Shown here piece by piece: positions 30,459 to 36,282 of a DNA stretch of 36,282 nt (positions are counted from its first letter, which is position 1; every line of letters starts with the position of its first letter). The stretch lies in the NCBI RefSeq assembly GCF_003143855.1, contig NZ_QFRK01000063.1, positions 1-36,282 of the forward strand, in the 5' to 3' direction. The stretch comes from Streptomyces sp. NWU339. GTDB taxonomy: Bacteria; Actinomycetota; Actinomycetes; Streptomycetales; Streptomycetaceae. A program made the translations under genes and the position numbers. The notes under the pieces are model-generated. The model had not been told where the DNA came from, did no database searches, and saw nothing but the letters and a program-made list of their open reading frames with translations.

Positions 30459-30588
30459 ATGTGTGCGCAGACATGTGTGCGCGGACCGAACGCAAGTTCT
30501 TGCCGGGAACCTATGGTTCGCCCCAAGGCGGGTCAACCCCCTGACAAGGGCAACTTTCAACAACTTTGAAGCGCCCCTGAAATGGGCG
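30459..30588. promoter_or_regulatory. Divergent control region of the importer and iclR genes
   Basis: Three elements are visible. ATGTGTGCGCAGAC (30459-30472) is repeated in tandem as ATGTGTGCGCGGAC (30473-30486). TTCAA-CAACT-TTGAA (30556-30570) is a perfect 15-bp dyad of the size of IclR operators. CGCCC/GGGCG (30572-30588) follows. The 277-bp gap 30431-30707 has no gene. Which element binds the adjacent IclR protein is not known. Confidence 0.5.
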
Positions 30589-30707
30589 ATCATCGACCGT
30601 CACAACCCGTTGGAGCCGCCGCCCGGCGCCAGTTGACGACCACCGGCCGCCGCCATACCGTTCTGCCACCGCACCGATGTTCGGCATGCAAACGGGGGAG
30701 GTCGCCG

Positions 30708-31490
30708 ATGATGGGTGGTCAGGAACGGGAAGCCCATTTCGTGCAGTCCCTGGAGCGCGGGCTCGCCGTCATCCGCGCCTTCGACGGCGAGCGTCGCGAA
30801 CTGACCCTCAGCGACGTCGCCCGCATCTGCGACCTGACCCGCGCGGCTGCCCGGCGCTTTCTGCTCACCCTCGCCGACCTCGGCTACGTCACCACCGACG
30901 GGAGGCTGTTCCGCCTCACCCCGCGCGTCCTGGAACTCGGCTACGCGTATCTCGCCGGCTCCTCGCTGCCCGACATCGCCGAGCCCCACCTCGAGGAACT
31001 GGTCGCCGAGGTCCGCGAGTCCTCCTCCCTCTGCGTGCTCGACGGCGACGACATCGTCTATGTCAGCCGCGTGCCCACCACGCGCATCATGACCGCCACC
31101 ATCACCGTCGGCACCCGCTTCCCCGCCCATGTCACCTCGGTCGGGCGGGTGTTGCTCGCCCACCTCCCGGACGAGCAGCTCGACCAGCACCTCGCCAGGT
31201 GCGAGCTGCGCCCGCTGACCCCCCGCACCATCGTCTCCCCGCCGCAGCTGCGCGCCGAACTCCAGCGGGTCCGCAAGCAGGGGTACGCCATCATGGACCA
31301 GGAGCTCGAGGTGGGTCTGCGCACCGTGGCCGCCCCGGTCCGCGACGGGGACGGCACCGTCGTCGCCGCCGTCAACATCCCCGTGCACGCGAGCCGCAAC
31401 TCCGTCGACTCGGTACGCCGCGACCTGCTGCCCGCCCTCCTGGCGACCGTGGCCCGGATCGAGGCCGACCTGCACGTGGTCCGCCGCTGA
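30708..31490 (+). CDS. IclR family regulator, PcaR/PcaU-like
   Basis: A 260-residue regulator. Residues about 10-75 are the winged helix (FVQSLERGLAVIRAF, LTLSDVARICDLTRAAARRF); the rest is the IclR ligand domain, with SSLCVLDGDDIVYVSRVPTT, RFPAHVTSVGRVLLAHLP and VNIPVHASRNS. The pattern is that of the beta-ketoadipate subgroup (PcaR, PcaU, PobR), which respond to aromatic catabolites. ATG 30708 has GGGGGAGG 6 nt upstream; ATG 30711 is also possible. It is divergent from the ABC importer, its most likely target. No aromatic degradation enzymes occur in the window. Confidence 0.92.
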   Translation: MMGGQEREAHFVQSLERGLAVIRAFDGERRELTLSDVARICDLTRAAARRFLLTLADLGYVTTDGRLFRLTPRVLELGYAYLAGSSLPDIAEPHLEELVAEVRESSSLCVLDGDDIVYVSRVPTTRIMTATITVGTRFPAHVTSVGRVLLAHLPDEQLDQHLARCELRPLTPRTIVSPPQLRAELQRVRKQGYAIMDQELEVGLRTVAAPVRDGDGTVVAAVNIPVHASRNSVDSVRRDLLPALLATVARIEADLHVVRR

Positions 31491-31633
31491 CGCTCCGCAC
31501 GGGTCGGGGCTCCGCTTCCGGAATGCGAAACTCCGGTTATTCACTCGGAGACCCGACGCCGGACCTCTCGTGATCATCTTGTCGGGGCATCGTGCAGATC
31601 GTCACCATTTCTGCCCGAGACAAGGTAAGCCCC

Positions 31634-33244
31634 ATGGCACTCCCCGCGAGAAAGTCCCTCACCGTCCTCACCTGCGCCCTGGCCGTCACCCTCGGCATCA
31701 CCGCCGCGGGGATGTCCGGCGTCTCAGCCGCCCAGGGTTCGGACCGCGTCGCCCAGCAGAACAAGGCCGGCAAGTCGTACGTCGACCAGGCACTCACCGA
31801 GACCGTTCTGTGGAGCGAGGACTTCGACTCGGTGCCCACACCCACGGACTTCACGCACACGCTCCCCGAGGGCTGGTCCAAGGAGAACGCCGGATTCACC
31901 ACCGGCGAGGCCCGCTGGGCGGGCTGGGCGATCACCGACATCCGTGACTGGACCTGGGCGGTGGGCACCGACAAGCGCCACTACTTCACCCGGGCGCACG
32001 ACAAGCTCGCCGTCGTCGAGAGCCAACACCAGCGCCTCAACGACACCGACCGGCTGAACACCGCGCTGAAGTCCCCGGCCGTCGACGTCAAGAAGCACGA
32101 CCGGATCGTCCTCGGCTTCGACTCCCACTACCGACAGGGTGACGCTCCGCAGCACGCCACCGTGAGCGTCTCCTTCGACGGCGGCAAGCCGGTGGAGCTG
32201 CGGCGCTACGACGCCGACAAGCTCAGCTCCCACGAGGCGATCACCGTCGACGTGCCCGAGGGGGCTCGCAAGGCCGTCTTCACCTGGAGCTACAAGGACG
32301 GCCACAACGACTGGTTCTGGGCCATCGACAACGCCCGGGTGTCGCTGCCCATGGGCGAGGTCGAGGGCGAGCCGTCCGCCGTCATCGACGTCATCAGCGA
32401 CATCCAGGGCGGCATCGACAACTACAAGTCCGCCGTCAAGCAGCTCAACGACATGCCGGACCCGGCCGGAGCCATGTTCGTCAACGGCGACTTCGTCGAC
32501 CTGGGCAAGCAGGAGCTCTACGACGAGTTCGAGGCCGCTCGCAAGGAGGTCCCGCACGCCTCCGGACGCGACTACTACACCATCGGCAACCACGAGATGC
32601 TCGGCCCGGAGGGCTCCGAGGCCTACATCAACCGGTTCCTCGACTTCACCGGCCAGGACAAGGTCTGGCGCGAGGAGATCGTCGACGGCATCCCCAACAT
32701 CACGGTCAACACCGAGTACTACAGCGATGTGGACCGCAAGGGCGTCGAGCCGTACGTGAAGCTGTCCGACGAACAGCTGAACTGGCTGGACTCCCGTCTC
32801 GCGCACTGGGCGAAGCAGGGCAAGCCGGTCATGCTCTACAACCACCAGGCGGTCCCCTACACCGTCACGGAGACCCACAGCTCCTGGAACGGGAACGACT
32901 ACTTCGACCTCGAGGCGTTCACCAAGGTCGTGGGCAAGTACTCGAACATCATCATGTTCACCAGCCACACGCACCAGTCGCTGAAGGCGGAGGACTGGTG
33001 GGGCCGGCTGCGGGCGGAGGCCACCGGCAACATGCGCGGATTCCCCGTGGTCAACACGGGCGCGATCAAGAACGCCACCGAGCCCCACGGCGACCACCAG
33101 AGCCGGCGTCTGGAGGGCAACAACTCCTCCGGCCTGCGGGTGAAGGTGTTCGAGGACCGGGTGCGCGTGGAGGCCTGGGACTTCGTCGCCGGGAAGAAGA
33201 TCAAGCACGTGGACTTCCCCGTCCCCGCCAAGCGCAAGGGCTGA
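31634..33244 (+). CDS. Secreted calcineurin-like metallophosphoesterase with N-terminal beta domain
   Basis: A 536-residue secreted protein. The signal peptide is residues 1-32 (TVLTCALAVTLGITAAGMSG, cleavage at VSA-AQG). Residues 55-235 form a jelly-roll-like domain (TVLWSEDFDSVPTPTDFTHT ... DWFWAIDNARVSL). The phosphoesterase domain follows: SDIQG (255-259), NGDFVD (284-289), GNHE (318-321), YNHQ (402-405) and SHTH (444-447). The first motif is DxQ instead of the usual DxH, so one metal ligand is changed. The start is ATG 31634, as the earlier GTG 31592 would put nine hydrophilic residues before the signal. It stands alone. Likely role: release of phosphate from extracellular organophosphates. 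Confidence 0.88.
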   Translation: MALPARKSLTVLTCALAVTLGITAAGMSGVSAAQGSDRVAQQNKAGKSYVDQALTETVLWSEDFDSVPTPTDFTHTLPEGWSKENAGFTTGEARWAGWAITDIRDWTWAVGTDKRHYFTRAHDKLAVVESQHQRLNDTDRLNTALKSPAVDVKKHDRIVLGFDSHYRQGDAPQHATVSVSFDGGKPVELRRYDADKLSSHEAITVDVPEGARKAVFTWSYKDGHNDWFWAIDNARVSLPMGEVEGEPSAVIDVISDIQGGIDNYKSAVKQLNDMPDPAGAMFVNGDFVDLGKQELYDEFEAARKEVPHASGRDYYTIGNHEMLGPEGSEAYINRFLDFTGQDKVWREEIVDGIPNITVNTEYYSDVDRKGVEPYVKLSDEQLNWLDSRLAHWAKQGKPVMLYNHQAVPYTVTETHSSWNGNDYFDLEAFTKVVGKYSNIIMFTSHTHQSLKAEDWWGRLRAEATGNMRGFPVVNTGAIKNATEPHGDHQSRRLEGNNSSGLRVKVFEDRVRVEAWDFVAGKKIKHVDFPVPAKRKG

Positions 33245-33485
33245 CCCCCTGATACCCGCCGCCGGCTTCCTGCCCCCTCCGTCACTTCCGTGCGGGGAGC
33301 CGACGGCGCGGCCTCACCGGTGACGCCCCACGGGCCGCGCAGCCGCCCGCACCGGCACGATGATTGCAGTGTGCACATTCTCACGTGGCGAGACGCGCGG
33401 ATGGCGGTAGCGTGCCGGGCGGCAGCTGACGTGACGACGGCTCCGGCTGCCCACGACACCCGTGTCACCGAAGGAGAAGCGGCCC

Positions 33486-34301
33486 TTGTCCACCCCCACC
33501 GCCCCCACCGCGCTCCGGGGCAGCTACTTCGAGCCCATCGACGACCACCGCTACAAGCCGACGACACACGCGGGCGGGGCCTGGGACCCGGACGAACAGC
33601 ACTTCAGCCCGCTGGGCGGACTCGTGGTCCACGCCATCGACCGCCACCGGGCCGCCGGACCGGACAACGGCCTGATCCTCTCCCGGATCAGCTACGACAT
33701 CCTCGGCCGCCTCGCCCTCGACGAGTGCGAGATCCAGGTGGAGACCATCCGCCCCGGGCGGACCATCGAACTCCTCGAAGCGGTCGTACGGATCGCCGGC
33801 CGCCCGGTCGTCCGGGCCCGCGCCTGGCTCCTGGCCGGCCTCGACACCACCGCGGTCGCGGGCAGCCCCGTCGACCGCCTCACCCCGCCCGAGTCACTCA
33901 CCGCCTGGCCGATGTCCGACGTCTGGGCCGGCGGCTACGTCACCTCCCTGGACGTCCGCCCGGTCGCACCTCCCCAGCCGGGACGTACGACCGCCTGGCT
34001 CTCCACGCCACTCGACCTGGTCGCCGGTGAGCCCGTCAGCCCCCTCGCGTCGTATCTCGCCCTCGTCGACACCGCCAACGGCATAGCCGCCCGGCAGCCG
34101 CCCACGGCGTGGATGTTCCCCAACGTCGACCTGACCATCCACCTCCACCGCCAACCACGAGGCATCTGGACCGGGCTGGACACCACGGTCAGCTTCGGCC
34201 CCTCCGGCCAGGGCCTCACCAGCACGGTCCTGCACGACGTCGACGGCCCGGTCGGCCAGGCCCAGCAGATCCTCACGGTCCGGCCCCAGCCGGGGGCATG
34301 A
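33486..34301 (+). CDS. Acyl-CoA thioesterase-like (TesB/4HBT_3-type) protein
   Basis: A 271-residue double-hotdog thioesterase-like protein: SYFEPIDDHRYKPTTHAGGAWD at the start, FSPLGGLVVHAIDRHR, RISYDILGRLALDECEIQVE and the second hotdog NVDLTIHLHRQPRGIWTGLDTTVSFGPSGQG. Members hydrolyse acyl-CoA esters in the cytosol; the acyl group is not predictable. The start chosen is TTG 33486 (LSTPTAPT), with AAGGAG 10 nt upstream, because GTG 33462 lies before that ribosome site. Convergent with the GNAT gene. In the 241-bp gap before it I see no gene. Confidence 0.82.
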   Translation: MSTPTAPTALRGSYFEPIDDHRYKPTTHAGGAWDPDEQHFSPLGGLVVHAIDRHRAAGPDNGLILSRISYDILGRLALDECEIQVETIRPGRTIELLEAVVRIAGRPVVRARAWLLAGLDTTAVAGSPVDRLTPPESLTAWPMSDVWAGGYVTSLDVRPVAPPQPGRTTAWLSTPLDLVAGEPVSPLASYLALVDTANGIAARQPPTAWMFPNVDLTIHLHRQPRGIWTGLDTTVSFGPSGQGLTSTVLHDVDGPVGQAQQILTVRPQPGA

Positions 34302-34337
34302 GGATCTGCCGCAGGCGCGGGAAAGGTGACGCGAAGA

Positions 34338-34904
34338 TCACCGCACCGATGGGCGCTGGTGTGCGGCCCAGTGTTCGGCGGCGGTGATGCCGAGCAGCAC
34401 GACATCGTGGTGGCTGCCGGCGAAGAATTCATGCTGGCGAAGCCGCCCCTCCTCGACGAAGCCCAGCCTGCGGTAGAGGGCGAGGGAGGCGTCGTTGAAG
34501 GCGTAGACCTCCACCTCGCACTTGTTGTGGCGCTGTTCGGCGAACATGTAGGTGAGGACGAGTTCGGTTGCCTCGGCCGCGTATCCCCTGCGGCGGTGCT
34601 CGCGGCTGATCTCGATACCCGTCTTGAATCGTCCCGCACGGCTGTCGGTCTCTCCGACGGTGACAGACCCTGCGAACGCGTGGTCGGCCAGCACCTCGAC
34701 CACCAGGCGGAACGCGTCACCCCCCGGCGGACGCCCGGCCCGCTCAGCGGTCCAGGAACGGAAACTCTCAGCAGAACGCGGAGGCTCGACCAGGTCGGCG
34801 TTGCGGACATCGAAGGTGTTCCGGGTCAAGTCACGGAAGCCTTCCCAGTCTTCAGGCTCGACACCTCGCAGACGCACCTTCTCACCGGTCCACATGTCAC
34901 TCAT
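34338..34904 (-). CDS. GNAT family N-acetyltransferase (RimJ/RimL-like)
   Basis: A 188-residue acetyltransferase of the RimJ/RimL type. KVRLRGVEPEDWEGFRDLTR is the usual N-terminus, GIEISREHRRRGYAAEATEL is motif A with the acetyl-CoA loop (RRRGYA), and NDASLALYRRLGFVEEGRLR is motif B. The substrate could be a protein N-terminus, an amino sugar or an antibiotic. ATG 34904 starts the family homology; the ribosome site is weak (GGTAGG). The open frame runs on to 35108 but that part shows no similarity. Confidence 0.87.
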   Translation of the reverse strand: MSDMWTGEKVRLRGVEPEDWEGFRDLTRNTFDVRNADLVEPPRSAESFRSWTAERAGRPPGGDAFRLVVEVLADHAFAGSVTVGETDSRAGRFKTGIEISREHRRRGYAAEATELVLTYMFAEQRHNKCEVEVYAFNDASLALYRRLGFVEEGRLRQHEFFAGSHHDVVLLGITAAEHWAAHQRPSVR

Positions 34905-35082
34905 GGCGCCTACCACTTCACTGTCGATTGCAGGAACTGACGGCCATGCACTTCGACTTCGCCATGTCGGCCCCCTTCGAACATCAGGGAACATAACCCG
35001 CCGCCCGCTCCCGGGTCTGCTGATTTTCCGTACTGCGGGTGCTCTCCTCACCACTGCCGCCCGCGGCAGGGCGTGCCGCATG

Positions 35083-35119
35083 CCTGTGGCGCGGCGGCCG
35101 GAGACCACCGCGCCACAGG
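35083..35119 (-). terminator. Hairpin terminator after the acetylxylan esterase
   Basis: CCTGTGGCGCGG (35083-35094) and CCGCGCCACAGG (35108-35119) are perfect 12-bp inverted repeats with a 13-nt loop, 7 bp after the stop codon on the minus strand. The remaining gap 34905-35082 shows no gene. Confidence 0.8.
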
Positions 35120-35125
35120 TGCCGG

Positions 35126-36112
35126 TCAGTTCGTACTGCAGGAGACCGTCGGCCAGGTCCAGTTGCCGTTGGGCTGGATGGTCACGCCCCAGTTGTTGCC
35201 GTTGCCGTTGGGCCGGGCGGTCAGCACCTGCGCGCTGGGATAACTCGCGCTGACGTTCCAGGTGGACAGCACCTTCGCCGGCGACGGCACGTTCATCGTC
35301 ACCGTCCAGTCGCTGGACCCGGTGACGGAGACGTTGAGGTTGTACCGGTCACCCCACTGCTGACCGGCCGACAACGTCGCGGCACAACCACCACCGCCCC
35401 CGCCGCCGCCACCGCCGCCTCCGTCGGGAGCGACCGCGCGGCCGGTCTGCGGCGAGATCATGCCGGAGCACAAGCCCTTGCCCGCCAGGGTCTGCGCGAT
35501 GCGCGGGACGGCCGCGAGCGTGTTGGCGGGCCAGTCGTGCATGAGGATGACCTGCCCGTTGCCCAGCCGGGAGACAGCCTGCACGATCGCGTCGGTACTG
35601 GCGCCGTTCCAGTCCTGTGAGTCGACGTCCCAGATCACCTCGGTCAGCCCGTACTTGGCCTCGACCGACCGCAGCGTGGAGTTGGTCTCGCCGTACGGCG
35701 GGCGGAACAGCTTGGGCGTACCACCGCCCGCGCTCGCGATGGCCTGCTGGGTCCGGGAGATCTCCGAGTCCATCTGCGACTGGCTCTGCTGGGTCATGTG
35801 CGGGTGGGTGTAGCTGTGGTTGCCGACCCACATGCCGGCGTCGACCTGGGCCCGGACCAGGGACGGATACTGGGCCGCGTACTGGCCCTGGTTGAACATG
35901 GTGGCCCGCAGCCCGTTCTGCTTCAGCGCGTTGAGCAGGGCCTGCGTGTTGCCGCTGGACGGGCCGTCGTCGAAGGTGAGTCCGACATAGCCGTTGCAGG
36001 CGGCGGCCTGTGCCGGAGCGGCATCGGCGACGACGGTGCCCGCCGCGGCCAGCGCGGCGACGGCCATCCCGGTGACCAGGGAACGCAAGGACGAACGGAG
36101 TCTGGTGCGCAT
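35126..36112 (-). CDS. axeA: Acetylxylan esterase: CE4 deacetylase domain plus CBM2
   Basis: A 328-residue secreted enzyme that removes acetyl groups from xylan. Residues 1-37 are the signal peptide (APAQA-AACN). The CE4 (NodB) domain has TFDDG (46-50), HSYTH (99-103) giving the zinc Asp-His-His triad, RPPYG (137-141), DVDSQDW and LMHDW (190-194). A 12-glycine linker (231-242) leads to a family 2 cellulose-binding module (243-328) ending WTWPTVSCSTN. Domain order and sequence match AxeA of Streptomyces lividans, where the gene follows xylanase xlnB. ATG 36112 has GAGGAGG about 10 nt upstream and starts 33 bp after the upstream gene's stop, so the two are an operon. Confidence 0.92.
   Translation of the reverse strand: MRTRLRSSLRSLVTGMAVAALAAAGTVVADAAPAQAAACNGYVGLTFDDGPSSGNTQALLNALKQNGLRATMFNQGQYAAQYPSLVRAQVDAGMWVGNHSYTHPHMTQQSQSQMDSEISRTQQAIASAGGGTPKLFRPPYGETNSTLRSVEAKYGLTEVIWDVDSQDWNGASTDAIVQAVSRLGNGQVILMHDWPANTLAAVPRIAQTLAGKGLCSGMISPQTGRAVAPDGGGGGGGGGGGGCAATLSAGQQWGDRYNLNVSVTGSSDWTVTMNVPSPAKVLSTWNVSASYPSAQVLTARPNGNGNNWGVTIQPNGNWTWPTVSCSTN
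35136..35262. repeat. CBM2-coding direct repeat, copy 1
   Basis: 127 bp identical to 36156-36282, offset exactly 1020 bp, encoding the last part of the cellulose-binding module. The identity stops at codon-level differences near the C-terminus on one side and runs off the window on the other. Confidence 0.9.
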
Positions 36113-36145
36113 ACGAGTGGGTCCTCCTCACTCCTCGTGTCCGGT

Positions 36146-36282
36146 TCAGCCCGCGCTGCAGGAGACCGTCGGCCAGGTCCAGTTGCCGTTGGGCTGGATG
36201 GTCACGCCCCAGTTGTTGCCGTTGCCGTTGGGCCGGGCGGTCAGCACCTGCGCGCTGGGATAACTCGCGCTGACGTTCCAGG
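36146..36282 (-). CDS. Upstream gene 3' end with CBM2, probably xylanase XlnB (cut by window edge)
   Basis: The last 45 codons of a minus-strand gene, ending WTWPTVSCSAG then TGA at 36146-36148. All visible sequence is the end of a family 2 cellulose-binding module, DNA-identical to that of the downstream esterase except for the final few codons. In known Streptomyces gene orders the gene before axeA is the GH11 xylanase xlnB, which also ends in such a module, so this is the likely identity; no catalytic domain is visible here. Confidence 0.75.
   Translation of the reverse strand, partial: WNVSASYPSAQVLTARPNGNGNNWGVTIQPNGNWTWPTVSCSAG
36156..36282. repeat. CBM2-coding direct repeat, copy 2 (runs off window)
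   Basis: Identical to 35136-35262; the repeat may be longer than the 127 bp visible. Confidence 0.9.

Overview
The window reads as Streptomyces chromosome. Base composition is very G+C rich with strong third-position G/C bias. The families are typical of the genus: ROK, IclR and TetR regulators, a DUF397/DUF5753-type pair, a SpoIIE-type PP2C phosphatase, an Rsm22-like methyltransferase, a DUF6243 small protein, and an acetylxylan esterase with a cellulose-binding module. GTG starts, ATGA/GTGA overlaps and candidate leaderless promoters are common.

Layout. 0-0.4 kb: the 5' end of an IS1380-type transposase running off the left edge. 0.4-6.6 kb: a secreted serine hydrolase, then a ROK repressor divergent from a DUF1479 (YbiU-like, Fe/2-oxoglutarate fold) protein and a GlcP-like sugar permease, with a paired operator around the DUF1479 promoter; then a PhzF-like protein. 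6.8-9.9 kb: a DUF8094-like lipoprotein, a PrimPol-domain protein, and a TetR regulator divergent from a DUF6243 gene with two matching operators. 9.85-10.93 kb: a complete IS5-type element inserted at a CTAG that holds the stop codons of both flanking convergent genes. 10.9-18.6 kb: Rsm22-like protein, serine hydrolase coupled to a Bcr/CflA exporter, Gfo/Idh/MocA oxidoreductase behind a CebR-like operator, NTF2-like protein, DoxX protein, SpoIIE phosphatase, MazG-like protein.

18.6-26.9 kb is accessory DNA. It holds a compact lasso-peptide-type RiPP operon on the minus strand: a 38-residue candidate precursor, a fused B protein (RRE-like region plus leader peptidase) and an asparagine-synthetase-like cyclase. 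An unrecognised membrane protein converges on the operon and overlaps its end by 17 bp. Around it lie decayed genes: two copies of one unrecognised C-terminal fragment, two frameshifted ATP-binding-protein remnants, a subtilase C-terminus and a twice-frameshifted DUF5753-type regulator. There is no lasso ABC transporter. This operon is the best candidate for a new system.

26.9-31.5 kb: a NitT/TauT-type ABC importer operon (binding protein, two permeases, ATPase, each overlapping the next by 4 bp), divergent from a PcaR-type IclR regulator. 31.6-36.3 kb: secreted metallophosphoesterase, thioesterase, GNAT acetyltransferase, acetylxylan esterase (AxeA-like), and the last codons of an upstream gene whose cellulose-binding module is DNA-identical to that of the esterase over at least 127 bp; by comparison with known Streptomyces xlnB-axeA operons this is probably a xylanase.
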